A stretch of DNA of 17,416 bases from Cyclobacteriaceae bacterium (GTDB taxonomy: Bacteria > Bacteroidota > Bacteroidia > Cytophagales > Cyclobacteriaceae), in NCBI GenBank assembly GCA_025455225.1, contig JALOMY010000076.1, forward strand, positions 1 through 17,416, written 5' to 3'. The notes below the pieces were generated by a model. That model had not been told where the DNA came from and did no database searches. It saw only the letters and a list, made by a program, of their open reading frames with translations. The position numbers and the translations under genes are program-made. Below, piece by piece: positions 1-7,654 of the stretch; the stretch's first letter is position 1, and each line of letters starts with the position of its first letter.

Positions 1-1481
1 AAATAGGAACACCAGGGGCATGATGTAGGACATCGACTTCATAGGACCCTGAACCGATGAAATCTGGTTGTTCTGCCAGGTATAAATCAGGGTAGAGGCA
101 GTCATCAGCAAGGTGAACAAACTAACATGGCTCCCGTAAAATGGTATAGCAAATGGAAGATTGATGATTGAATCGTAGGTTGAAAGATCTTCCGCCCACA
201 GGAATGATTCCTGACGCAATTCAATGCTGTTTGGAAAAAGATAAAACATAGCAAACAAGATCGGCATCTGGAGCAGCAACGGAATACAACCACTCAGCGG
301 ATTCACACCCGCTTGCTGATAGAGTTTCATCTGCTCCTGCTGAACTTTCGTCATGTCTTCGCCAAACTTTTCTTTGATCTCATCCAATTCCGGCTTAAGC
401 ACTTTCATTTTCGCCATGCTTAAGTACGAGCGGTATGATAAGGGTAATAAAATAATGCGAAGCAGGACAACCAGTATAAGGATGATCAATCCAAAGTGGC
501 CGATTACGTTCGTAAGAAAATGAAATACCGGGAAGATGACGTACTTGTTGATCCAGTAAACCGGTGGCCATCCCAGGTACACATTCTTGGCGAAACTTTC
601 AGTTACCTTATCCAATTCCTTGTAATCATTCGGGCCAAAGTAATAGGCGTAGTGTGCGGTGCCTTGTTTAAATTCCTGAGTAGGTATCTGGATTTTAATA
701 TTGGCGCGCTTGACAACCGAAGTATCGGATTGGTTTACGGAGGTTTCAATTTCACCACCCGGAAATCCTTTCTCTGAAATCAGCGAAGCGAGGAAGAACT
801 TTTGCTTGATGGTAACCCAATTGAGTTTGTAGTATTATTCCGGCTGTCGGCCATGTCTTTTTCCAATAACCGAAGCGCATTGTTCCATTCCAGTGTAATT
901 TGATCGGATAACTTTCCATCAAGTCCTTGTCCGCTTAATGCATAACTTATTTTAAATCCAGAAGACGGAATTGAATAGATTTGAGAGAATGATTCATTTT
1001 CACCCAGGCGAGCTGTGTAGGTAACCCGGGTTGTATCGCCATCACGGGTTTGGTTAACGGAATAATAAAGTGAATTCAAATCAATGTTCTGACCTTTAAA
1101 TTGAGTCATTAATTGAAAGGAATTTGAGGTGGATTCAACCAATACTAAGGGTTTACCTGAATAGGTTTTATAATTCTTAAGTTCCAAAGTGTTTATGCCG
1201 CCTCCTTTATTGCTGAAGGTGATCTTTAAATCATTGGTTTCTACATTCAATAATTCTTCCGATCCCTGCATCAGGGTTGAGAGATCACCATATTGTTTTG
1301 CCAGGGTACTGTCAGGAACGGGTGTCCGTGTTTCAGGCTGTGAAAGAGAACCGGATTGACTGGTGGCAGCGGGTTGTTGCACTGGTTTGGATGGTGCGGG
1401 TGTTTCAGGGGCAAACCAAATAAAGTAAGCCAATAATAAAGCTGCCATTAATGTCAGACCGATGGCTGAATTTCTATCCAT
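1..1481 (-). pseudogene. yidC: Membrane protein insertase YidC, frame-broken and cut by window edge
   Basis: YidC inserts and folds inner-membrane proteins, alone or with Sec. The first reading frame starts at the ATG at 1481 (MDRNSAIG), with one N-terminal membrane helix (about residues 8-24), a Pro/Gln/Ser-rich linker and the periplasmic beta domain. It ends at LLEKDMADSRNNTT and then runs out of frame to a stop at 780-782. The family continues in another minus frame from about 825 to the window edge without a stop: NWVTIKQKFFLASLISEKGF, then GWPPVYWINKYVIFPV, RIILLPLSYRSYLSMAKM, LKPELDEIKEKFG, GCIPLLLQMPILFAMFYLFP. That is the insertase core. At least one base is out of register. Bacteroidota homologues, as I remember them, have some 20-30 more residues between these two blocks, so a larger deletion is possible. 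The start lies 13 bp after the pyrG stop, so the two are probably cotranscribed. YidC is normally essential, so a sequencing or assembly error is a serious alternative. Confidence 0.85.
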
Positions 1482-1494
1482 TGTATGCGTTGAT

Positions 1495-3117
1495 CTATTG
1501 TAAAGGAATCGATTTCTTATAATTAACTGAAGCTTCCACAAACTTTACAAAAAGCGGATGCGGATTCATTACCGTGCTTCTTAGTTCCGGATGATATTGT
1601 ACTCCTACAAACCAGGGATGATCTTTTAATTCAACTATTTCCACCAGGTTCGACTCCGGATTTATTCCGACTGCTTTTAATCCGGCTTCTTCCATTCGTT
1701 CCAGGTATGCGTTATTGAATTCATACCGGTGGCGATGACGTTCCTGGATGAGAATTTCTCCGTAGGCCTGCGCGGCCTTGCTTGATTTTTTCAGTTTGCA
1801 GGCATAGGCTCCAAGTCGCATGGTGCCTCCTTTGGCTGTAATCTTTTTCTGATCTTCCATCAAATCAATTACCGCATGTTTGGTGGATGGATTCAGTTCT
1901 GTTGAGCTGGCTTCCAGTCCCAACACGTGACGGGCGAATTCTATCACTGCGCATTGCATGCCGAGGCAAATTCCAAAAAAGGGGATTTTATTTTCACGCA
2001 CGTAGCGAATGGCAGCAATTTTTCCTTCCATGCCCCGTTCACCAAATCCCGGTGCAACCAATATGCCATGAACATCTTTTAATATGCCTTCAACGGTTTC
2101 GCTGTTGATCTCTTCAGAGGAAATCCATTTCAGATTTACCCGGCAATCATTTTGAGTTCCGGCATGAACGAAAGACTCAACTATGGATTTGTAGGCATCG
2201 GGTAACGATACATATTTTCCAACCAGTCCTATGGTAACTTCTTCAAGCGGATTCTTCAGCTTGCCAAGAAAGTCTTTCCAATGCTCCAAATCCGGTTCTG
2301 ATTTGCTTTGGACTTTAAGTTTGGCCAAAACGCGTTCATCCAGTTTTTCTTTACGCATCAGGAGAGGAACATCGTAAATCGTTTCTGCGTCAATGGCTTC
2401 AATTACGGAATTCAGGTGGACGTTGCAGAATAAGGCCAGTTTCTTCCGGATCTCAGCCGGTAATGGCATTTCCGTACGGCAAACCAGGATATCCGGTTGT
2501 ATTCCATAGGATAATAATTCTTTAACGGAATGTTGAGTAGGCTTGGTCTTGAGTTCTTTAGCGGCTTTCAGGTAGGGAATAAGGGTGAGGTGAATAACCA
2601 ATGCATTATTATTACCCAGATCCCACTTTACCTGGCGCACAGCTTCGATAAATGGAAGCGATTCAATATCCCCAACAGAACCTCCGATTTCGGTTATAAT
2701 AAAATCATAATTTCCGCTTTCGCCTAAAAGGTAAATGTTCCGCTTGATTTCATCGGTAATGTGCGGAATCACCTGAACGGTTTTCCCCAGGTATTCTCCG
2801 TGCCTTTCTTTGGTGATTACGTTATTGTAAATTCTTCCGGTGGTAATATTATTGGCCTGTGAGGTGGGTACATTTAAAAACCGTTCATAATGCCCCAGAT
2901 CAAGATCGGTTTCGGCTCCGTCATTAGTAACGTAGCACTCGCCATGCTCGTACGGATTGAGTGTTCCCGGATCAATATTAATATAGGGATCAAATTTCTG
3001 AATGGTTACATTAAAACCCCTGGCTTGCAGCAGTTTACCGAGAGAGGCTGAAATGATTCCTTTTCCCAGTGATGAAGTTACTCCTCCCGTAACGAAAATG
3101 TATTTAGCCGTTGACAT
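1495..3117 (-). CDS. pyrG: CTP synthase (glutamine-hydrolysing)
   Basis: This enzyme makes CTP from UTP, ATP and glutamine, the last step of pyrimidine nucleotide synthesis, in the cytoplasm. The 540-residue product has the usual two-part layout. The N-terminal amidoligase domain opens with KYIFVTGGVTSSLGKG (P-loop-like, residues 5-20), followed by QKFDPYINIDPGTL and EIGGSVGDIES. The C-terminal class I glutamine amidotransferase domain, from about residue 293, has the nucleophile elbow GICLGMQ (Cys384) and YHPE near the end (His509, Glu511). The length is normal for the family. I chose the ATG at 3117 (MSTAKYIF) over one 21 bp upstream because family members begin right before the KYIFVTGG motif and because a -7 promoter box at 3136-3143 overlaps the upstream ATG. 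yidC follows 13 bp downstream, a pairing common in Bacteroidota. Confidence 0.97.
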   Translation of the reverse strand: MSTAKYIFVTGGVTSSLGKGIISASLGKLLQARGFNVTIQKFDPYINIDPGTLNPYEHGECYVTNDGAETDLDLGHYERFLNVPTSQANNITTGRIYNNVITKERHGEYLGKTVQVIPHITDEIKRNIYLLGESGNYDFIITEIGGSVGDIESLPFIEAVRQVKWDLGNNNALVIHLTLIPYLKAAKELKTKPTQHSVKELLSYGIQPDILVCRTEMPLPAEIRKKLALFCNVHLNSVIEAIDAETIYDVPLLMRKEKLDERVLAKLKVQSKSEPDLEHWKDFLGKLKNPLEEVTIGLVGKYVSLPDAYKSIVESFVHAGTQNDCRVNLKWISSEEINSETVEGILKDVHGILVAPGFGERGMEGKIAAIRYVRENKIPFFGICLGMQCAVIEFARHVLGLEASSTELNPSTKHAVIDLMEDQKKITAKGGTMRLGAYACKLKKSSKAAQAYGEILIQERHRHRYEFNNAYLERMEEAGLKAVGINPESNLVEIVELKDHPWFVGVQYHPELRSTVMNPHPLFVKFVEASVNYKKSIPLQ

Positions 3118-3135
3118 GATGGTTGTTACGGGATG

Positions 3136-3143
3136 CAAAGGTA
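3136..3143 (-). promoter_or_regulatory. Bacteroidota -7 promoter box for pyrG-yidC
   Basis: On the minus strand this reads TACCTTTG, an exact match to the Bacteroidota -7 consensus TAnnTTTG, 18 nt upstream of the pyrG ATG. No good TTTG -33 element is visible at 19-21 bp spacing. It implies a very short leader of roughly 12 nt. Confidence 0.5.
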
Positions 3144-3318
3144 TGATTTTGACCGTAATAAACTATATGAAATTTAGTCGTTTGGGCTTTTTTTAAACAT
3201 TCAGCAATCTGTGAAATTTCAGTCAGGAAAATCTGCTTTAATACGGTTCTTGATCAGTCTTGCCTGCCAGATACATAGGTCTGCGGAAGCTCATGATGGA
3301 TTCAGTTGTGGTATTCAG

Positions 3319-3326
3319 TAAATTTG
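3319..3326 (+). promoter_or_regulatory. Possible -7 promoter box for the CCA-adding enzyme gene
   Basis: TAAATTTG matches TAnnTTTG and lies 18 nt before the ATG at 3345, the same geometry as the pyrG box. There is no convincing -33 element, and A/T-rich matches arise by chance, so this is tentative. Confidence 0.35.
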
Positions 3327-3344
3327 GATTTTCGTTCGAACATC

Positions 3345-4757
3345 ATGAATTATTCTTCGCACCTGCAACACCCGGTTTTTAAAACAGTTGGACAAGTTGC
3401 CGACCAAATGGGACTGCAGACCTACGTGGTAGGTGGATTTGTGCGCGATCTGATTCTAAAGCGGAAAACCACTGATGTTGACTTTGTTTGTGTAGGGAGC
3501 GGTATTCAATTAGCGGAGGGGGTATCGAGGGCACTCGGTCCGGAAGTGCATGTCCACATTTACAAGAATTTTGGTACGGCCCATATTCCCTATTCCGATT
3601 TTAACCTTGAATTTGTCGGAGCCAGAAAGGAATCATACCGAAGTCATTCACGTAAACCCCTGGTTGAAGACGGATCCCTGCAGGATGACCAACTTCGAAG
3701 GGATTTCACAATCAATGCCCTGGCCATAAGCCTTAATGCAGATACGTACGGTGAATTAATTGATCCGTTTAATGGCCTTGAAGATATGAAGCGCAAGATT
3801 ATCCGTACACCGGTTGATCCTGTTGTAACATTTTCTGATGATCCGCTTCGTATGATGCGCGCTGCCCGCTTTGCCTCCCAACTTAATTATGACATTGAAC
3901 CCGATACCTATGGGGCGATGATCAGCCAGGCCGAACGGCTGAAAATTGTTTCCCAGGAACGAATTACAGATGAGTTAAATAAAATTATACTGAGTCCGGT
4001 TCCATCGTATGGCTTTAAGCTTCTCTTTCATAGCGGATTATTAAAAATCTTTTTTCCTGAGCTGGTCTTACTGCACGGAGTTGAATATGTAGGTAACAAT
4101 GCCCACAAAGATAATTTCTTTCATACCCTTCAGGTTCTCGATAACGTTGCAAAAGTATCGGAAGATTTATGGCTGCGTTGGGCTGCCATCTTGCATGATA
4201 TCGCAAAACCGCAAACGAAGCGGTATGATAAATTACAGGGATGGACGTTTCATGGACATGAAGACAAAGGGGCCAGAATGGTACCCGCAATTTTTCGAAG
4301 GCTCAAACTGCCGATGAATGAAAAGATGCTGATGGTTCAGAAACTGGTGCGCCTGCATTTGCGGCCTATACCCCTGGCGAAAGAAGTAACTGATTCAGCC
4401 ATTCGAAGATTATTGTTTGATGCCGGTGATGACATAGATGCTCTGATGAAACTTTGCCGGGCAGACATTACTTCCAAGAATCTGCAGAAAGTAGATCGGT
4501 TTCTTAAAAATTTTGATCTGGTGGAGAAGAAAATGATTGAGGTGGAAGAGAAAGACAAGGTGAGGAATTTTCAGCCACCCGTAACCGGTGATGAAATTAT
4601 TAAAATCTTTAACCTGGCTCCGGGACCGATAGTTGGCGAAATTAAGGACCAGATCAAGGAAGCCATTCTGGATGGCCAGATCCGGAATAACCGGGAAGAA
4701 GCACTGGAACTAATGCATAATCTTGCGAAAAAACGGGGTTTAACCCCGGTTTCTTAG
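3345..4757 (+). CDS. cca: CCA-adding tRNA nucleotidyltransferase with HD domain
   Basis: Adds or repairs the 3' CCA end of tRNAs; some relatives are poly(A) polymerases or add only part of CCA. The 470-residue protein has the class II nucleotidyltransferase fold: YVVGGFVRD (27-35), the metal-binding pair in TTDVDFV (Asp44, Asp46), RRDFTINALA (118-127), and the RMMRAARFASQL stretch (169-180) of the nucleotide-selecting neck. An HD phosphohydrolase domain follows, with AAILHDIAKP (His284-Asp285) and HGHEDKGA (303-310). The ATG at 3345 was chosen because the sequence upstream of it (from 3306) is poorly conserved-looking and overlaps a promoter box. The gene is divergent from pyrG across 227 bp. 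CCA versus A-adding specificity cannot be told from the sequence alone. Confidence 0.92.
   Translation: MNYSSHLQHPVFKTVGQVADQMGLQTYVVGGFVRDLILKRKTTDVDFVCVGSGIQLAEGVSRALGPEVHVHIYKNFGTAHIPYSDFNLEFVGARKESYRSHSRKPLVEDGSLQDDQLRRDFTINALAISLNADTYGELIDPFNGLEDMKRKIIRTPVDPVVTFSDDPLRMMRAARFASQLNYDIEPDTYGAMISQAERLKIVSQERITDELNKIILSPVPSYGFKLLFHSGLLKIFFPELVLLHGVEYVGNNAHKDNFFHTLQVLDNVAKVSEDLWLRWAAILHDIAKPQTKRYDKLQGWTFHGHEDKGARMVPAIFRRLKLPMNEKMLMVQKLVRLHLRPIPLAKEVTDSAIRRLLFDAGDDIDALMKLCRADITSKNLQKVDRFLKNFDLVEKKMIEVEEKDKVRNFQPPVTGDEIIKIFNLAPGPIVGEIKDQIKEAILDGQIRNNREEALELMHNLAKKRGLTPVS
4734..4756 (+). terminator. Possible intrinsic terminator overlapping the cca stop codon
   Basis: A hairpin of CGGGG and CCCCG around a 5-nt loop (4734-4748) is preceded by six A and followed by GTTTCTT. 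It would end the cca message inside its last codons. The stem is short and the U-tract imperfect. Confidence 0.35.
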
Positions 4758-4766
4758 GGCATTGCA

Positions 4767-4793
4767 TGCAACTATTGTAACTTCACCCGGTCT
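4767..4793 (+). promoter_or_regulatory. Possible ECF-sigma-type promoter before the sigma gene
   Basis: TGCAAC (4767-4772), a 17-bp spacer and GTCT (4790-4793) resemble ECF promoters, which commonly have AAC in the -35 element and GTCT or CGTC in the -10. The predicted transcript start near 4800 is about 16 nt before the TTG start. This suggests the sigma factor activates its own operon. It is seen by eye only. Confidence 0.4.
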
Positions 4794-4815
4794 GTAGAAT
4801 AGCTAAATACGCCCG

Positions 4816-5361
4816 TTGAACCAGGAGGTGCTGAATATTCACCAGGAGCTGATCGATCGTTGCCGTACGGGCGATCGGGAAGCTCACTATAAGTTGTATT
4901 CCCTGTACTCCAAGTCTATGTTCAACGCTGCTAATCGGATTGTGGGTAATGAAGACGATGCCGAGGATGTATTGCAGGAGGCATTCATCAGTGCATTTCG
5001 TAACCTGGATTCGTACCGGGGCGATGCTACGTTTGGTTCGTGGCTGAAACGGATTGTAGTTAATAAAGCCATCAACATACTTAAGCGAAAGAAAATGGAA
5101 TTGATGCCTGAAGATGAACACTTTGATGTGGCTGCCCCGGATGAAGAGGAGGTTTATATGCCCAACCTCACGGTAGATCGGGTAAAGAAAGCAATTGAAA
5201 CATTACCGGATGGTTACCGGTCGGTGCTTTCCCTGTATTTGCTTGAGGGCTACGATCACCAGGAAATTGCCGAGATAATGGGTATATCAGAGTCCACCTC
5301 AAAGTCGCAACTGAACCGATCAAAGAAGAAATTAAAAGAACTTTTAACGCAAGTCGTATGA
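4816..5361 (+). CDS. ECF-family RNA polymerase sigma factor
   Basis: An alternative sigma factor of the extracytoplasmic-function group, 181 residues, a typical length. Region 2 covers about residues 11-92, with DDAEDVLQEAFISAFRNLDSYRG and FGSWLKRIVVNKAINILKR. An acidic linker (about 96-118) follows, then region 4 (about 125-178) with LPDGYRSVLSLYLLEGYDHQEIAEIMGIS and the helix-turn-helix STSKSQLNRSKKKL. The start is a TTG at 4816. An in-frame stop at 4804-4806 rules out anything earlier, and the only other candidate is GTG at 4828. The stop overlaps the next gene's start as ATGA, so the two are translationally coupled. The partner looks like a membrane anti-sigma factor, so release of this sigma probably answers an envelope signal. 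The regulon is unknown. Confidence 0.93.
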   Translation: MNQEVLNIHQELIDRCRTGDREAHYKLYSLYSKSMFNAANRIVGNEDDAEDVLQEAFISAFRNLDSYRGDATFGSWLKRIVVNKAINILKRKKMELMPEDEHFDVAAPDEEEVYMPNLTVDRVKKAIETLPDGYRSVLSLYLLEGYDHQEIAEIMGISESTSKSQLNRSKKKLKELLTQVV

Positions 5362-5885
5362 ATCAAAACGTAGAAGACTTTATCCGATCAAATCGTGAAG
5401 CGTTTGATAATAAACAACCCTCAGACAAAGTTTGGTTTAAAATCAGTGAATCCCTGTTTGCCGGAAGATCTTCATCACGCGGGCTTCTTTATTGGCGTGC
5501 CGCAGCCATTTTATTTATGACATTATCTGCATTTTTATTATTCAACCGGTGGTCGGAGACGAAAGACAGCCGCCTGGTACTTAATGAGTTTAAAGATGTT
5601 GAATCGTTTTACATCCGCGAAATCTCGCATAAGATTGAATTGATTGAAAATACCTCTGAATCAGAAACAGGTTTAAATGGCTTTACCCATGATTTTCAGC
5701 AACTCGAAGCCATGTATGAAGTACTGAAAGATGAAATGCGCAGTAAACCCAGTAAAAAAGTGAAGGATGCACTCGTGCTGAATCTGTTGATCCGAATTGA
5801 TTTACTTAATAAACAATTGGAAAAGATTGAACAGCAGGAGGCACTCCCCGAAGGGGAGGAAAAGGAAAGTAAAGTATCAGCCTGA
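5358..5885 (+). CDS. Probable membrane-anchored anti-sigma factor
   Basis: A 175-residue protein with no enzyme motif. Residues 1-40 are polar (VEDFIRSNREAFDNKQPSDKVWFKI), then a single hydrophobic segment (about 43-64, LLYWRAAAILFMTLSAFLLF), then a charged, helix-rich domain of about 110 residues ending in a Glu/Lys-rich tail. The short N-terminal part would face the cytoplasm and bind sigma, with the rest in the periplasm. The assignment rests mainly on the ATGA overlap with the ECF sigma gene, on topology, and on the DNREAFD/VW-type N-terminus that I associate with Bacteroidota anti-sigma proteins. No zinc-binding anti-sigma (HxxxCxxC) motif is present. The C-terminal domain is unlike anything I recognise. 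It converges on ftsE with a 5-bp gap. Confidence 0.65.
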   Translation: MNQNVEDFIRSNREAFDNKQPSDKVWFKISESLFAGRSSSRGLLYWRAAAILFMTLSAFLLFNRWSETKDSRLVLNEFKDVESFYIREISHKIELIENTSESETGLNGFTHDFQQLEAMYEVLKDEMRSKPSKKVKDALVLNLLIRIDLLNKQLEKIEQQEALPEGEEKESKVSA

Positions 5886-5890
5886 AAGTT

Positions 5891-6595
5891 TTACTTGCGA
5901 GTAAGTTCAAAGGGTTCTACCAGGGAATCAATCAGTTTTCCGTTTTCACATTTAAGAATCCGGGAAGGAAACTTTTCAATTAATTCGTAATCATGAGTGG
6001 CCATCAGTACTGCGGTACCGCTTTTATTGATCTGGTGAAATACTTTAAGAATCTCATTCGAAACTTCAGGATCAAGATTGCCGGTAGGTTCATCAGCTAT
6101 TAATAGTACAGGCTCGTTTACCATTGCACGGGCGATAACCACTCGTTGTTGTTCACCTCCGGATAACTGATGCGGCATTTTTTTCTCAACTGCACCAAGT
6201 CCTACTTTCATTAATACTTCCTGTAGACGGGCCTGCATTTTTGAATTTTCCTTCCATCCGGTTGCTCGCATTATAAAAAGCAGGTTTTCGCCTACGGTGC
6301 GATCGGGGAGAAGTTGAAAATCCTGAAAGATGATGCCGAGTTTTCTTCTCAGAAGAGGAACCTGCGATCGCTTGATGTTATTCATGCTGAATCCAGCGAT
6401 TTTGATTTCGCCCATCTGAAGGGGCAAATCGGCATACAATGTTTTTAATAAAGACGATTTGCCTGAACCGGTACGGCCCACCACAAATACAAATTCACCT
6501 TTCTCAATGTTGAACGTTACCTTGTCCAAGACGGTACTATGATCCTGGAATATTACAGCATCTTTTACCTGTACTATCGGATCATTTGAAAACAT
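5891..6595 (-). CDS. ftsE: FtsE-type ABC transporter ATP-binding protein
   Basis: The cytoplasmic ATPase that pairs with the membrane protein FtsX to control septal cell-wall hydrolases during division. The 234-residue single ABC domain has Walker A GRTGSGKS (40-47), Q-loop IIFQDFQLLPDRTV (Gln91), signature LSGGEQQ (144-150), Walker B VLLIADEP (163-170) with the D-loop GNLDP, and the switch His201 in MATHDYE. The wording LLPDRTVGEN and ADEPTGNLDPE is close to FtsE and to the related LolD/MacB ATPases. The length and the missing insertion favour FtsE. No ftsX is in the window, which is common in this phylum. It lies 63 bp after the transaldolase gene on the same strand and may share its transcript. 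Confidence 0.82.
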   Translation of the reverse strand: MFSNDPIVQVKDAVIFQDHSTVLDKVTFNIEKGEFVFVVGRTGSGKSSLLKTLYADLPLQMGEIKIAGFSMNNIKRSQVPLLRRKLGIIFQDFQLLPDRTVGENLLFIMRATGWKENSKMQARLQEVLMKVGLGAVEKKMPHQLSGGEQQRVVIARAMVNEPVLLIADEPTGNLDPEVSNEILKVFHQINKSGTAVLMATHDYELIEKFPSRILKCENGKLIDSLVEPFELTRK

Positions 6596-6658
6596 AGGCG
6601 TGTTGAATTTTAGTTATCAATTCATTTACCGGATTACAAGCCGGAGACTATTGAGGTA

Positions 6659-7315
6659 TTAACCATTAACCTTTTTATAATCAGCCAGGAATTTCTCAAG
6701 CCCGATATCCGTCAGTGGATGTTTTAATAATCCCATAATTGCGCTTAACGGACAGGTGGCCACATCAGCTCCTAACTCGGCACAATGTACAATGTGCATG
6801 GTATGACGGATGGAAGCAGCCAGAATTTCGGTATCAAATCCATAGTTGTCATAAATCTGGCGGATTTGAGCAATCAATTCAAGTCCATCGGTAGAGGCAT
6901 CATCCAAACGTCCAATGAAGGGTGAAACATAACTGGCTCCTGCTTTAGCCGCTAACAATGCTTGTCCTGCAGAAAATACCAGGGTACAATTGGTACGAAT
7001 ACCTTCGTTTGAGAAGTACTTAATGGCCTTGACGCCCTCTTTGATCATCGGTACTTTCACTACGATCTTGTCATCAATTTTGGCAAGCTCACGTCCTTCT
7101 TTGATGATGCCTTCGTAATCGGTGGCAATCACTTCGGCACTTACATTATTATCGACAATCGTGCAAATGGCTTTATAATGAGCGCGAATGTTTGCCTCAC
7201 CTTTAATTCCTTCTTTAGCCATGAGGGAGGGGTTAGTCGTTACTCCGTCCAGTACACCCAGGTCGTAGGCTTCTTTGATTTCATTGAGGTTAGCGGTATC
7301 AATAAAGAATTTCAT
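6659..7315 (-). CDS. tal: Transaldolase, short TalC/FSA-type
   Basis: A 218-residue (beta-alpha)8 protein of the small transaldolase/fructose-6-phosphate aldolase family, in the non-oxidative pentose phosphate pathway. Visible motifs are MKFFIDTANLNEIKEA at the N-terminus, DGVTTNPSLMAKEG, KVPMIKEG with the Schiff-base lysine (Lys87), TNCTLVFSAGQALLAAKAGA, YVSPFIGRLDD and the AELGADVATCP region. Two positions that differ between the two activities favour transaldolase: Glu61 (Gln in E. coli FSA) and Phe133 (Tyr in FSA). That comparison is from memory of published FSA/transaldolase work. The start at 7315 gives the usual N-terminus. It lies 57 bp downstream of the SRP RNA on the same strand, with a T-rich stretch between. 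Confidence 0.93.
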   Translation of the reverse strand: MKFFIDTANLNEIKEAYDLGVLDGVTTNPSLMAKEGIKGEANIRAHYKAICTIVDNNVSAEVIATDYEGIIKEGRELAKIDDKIVVKVPMIKEGVKAIKYFSNEGIRTNCTLVFSAGQALLAAKAGASYVSPFIGRLDDASTDGLELIAQIRQIYDNYGFDTEILAASIRHTMHIVHCAELGADVATCPLSAIMGLLKHPLTDIGLEKFLADYKKVNG

Positions 7316-7360
7316 AGTAGTGGTTAATCAATCAGTAAAAATAAAGAATCTAAAAAGGGG

Positions 7361-7385
7361 TAAAATAAAAAGGGCAAACCAACAT
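7361..7385 (-). terminator. Probable terminator of the SRP RNA gene
   Basis: On the minus strand the closing SRP helix strand GGTTTGCC (7380-7373) is followed by CTTTTTATTTTA. The terminal RNA helix plus this U-rich run would serve as an intrinsic terminator before the transaldolase gene. Confidence 0.5.
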
Positions 7386-7498
7386 CGCACCGCTACAACC
7401 GCCTACCCTTGCTACCTTCCGGTCCTGGGGGAGTTCAGCAGGAGCTGGTCGTGCCGGCCTGGGGGAGTTCAGCAGGAGCTGGTCGTGCCGGCTTGCCG
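7373..7498 (-). ncRNA. ffs: Signal recognition particle RNA (small bacterial type), with duplicated 5' arm
   Basis: The RNA scaffold of the signal recognition particle, which binds Ffh and targets membrane proteins. On the minus strand the diagnostic apical part reads CAGGACCGGAAGGTAGCA (about 7428-7411), with the GGAA tetraloop and the asymmetric-loop AGCA. The 5' arm ACCAGC pairs with GUUGGU, CUGCU with AGCGG, and GGCA with UGCC near 7373, giving one long hairpin. Odd feature: a 34-bp unit of the 5' arm is present twice in tandem (7425-7458 and 7459-7492). Without it the RNA would be about 90 nt, normal for the family. The inner copy can still pair normally, leaving the outer copy as a 5' extension. 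A TACCTTTG promoter box abuts the outer end at 7503-7510, so the extra copy would be transcribed. It may be an assembly artefact. Confidence 0.87.
7425..7492. repeat. Perfect 34-bp tandem duplication inside the SRP RNA gene
   Basis: Two identical adjacent 34-bp units (7425-7458, 7459-7492), each beginning CTGGGGGAGTTC and ending GTCGTGCCGGC. The identity extends one base to the left (C at 7424 and 7458) and breaks on both sides beyond that. No mismatch separates the units, which implies a recent event or an assembly error. Confidence 0.95.
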
Positions 7499-7502
7499 GG
7501 CT

Positions 7503-7510
7503 CAAAGGTA
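7503..7510 (-). promoter_or_regulatory. Bacteroidota -7 promoter box for the SRP RNA
   Basis: The minus strand reads TACCTTTG directly before the GAGCCCGGCAAGCCGG 5' end of the SRP RNA, the expected spacing for transcription to start near 7497. No clear -33 TTTG is visible. Confidence 0.55.
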
Positions 7511-7654
7511 ATAATATTTTGAAAACAGAGCAGATGTTTGTTCAGGTTGATTAATCGTTTTACTGCACTTTAATAAGAGTAAACGTATTTTGAAGTTTGA
7601 ACTGTAGATAAATTGAATAAGGCTTTTTGTATGTTTAATTCCTGTACATAAATC

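Noticed and set aside
496..777. Plus-strand ORF of 93 codons inside yidC
   Set aside because: The opposite strand encodes conserved YidC sequence in this interval, so this frame is a shadow.
812..832. Programmed -1 frameshifting as the explanation for split yidC
   Set aside because: The shift is formally -1, but the local bases (ACAAACTC) lack an X XXY YYZ slippery heptamer, no strong downstream hairpin was seen, and YidC is not known to use frameshifting.
3177..3294. Short minus-strand reading frame between pyrG and cca (ends EPY at about 3240)
   Set aside because: It is only about 18 codons from its ATG, with no regulatory codon run or hairpin to make it a leader peptide.
5844..5858. CTCCCC-GAA-GGGGAG hairpin near the end of the anti-sigma gene (UUCG-type loop on the minus strand)
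   Set aside because: It is a strong stem, but there is no T-run on either strand and it lies inside coding sequence, so a terminator call is not supported.
7275..7511. Plus-strand ORF of 78 codons across the transaldolase start and the SRP RNA
   Set aside because: It lies antisense to a clear RNA gene, and its repetitive C-terminus is just the translated 34-bp duplication.
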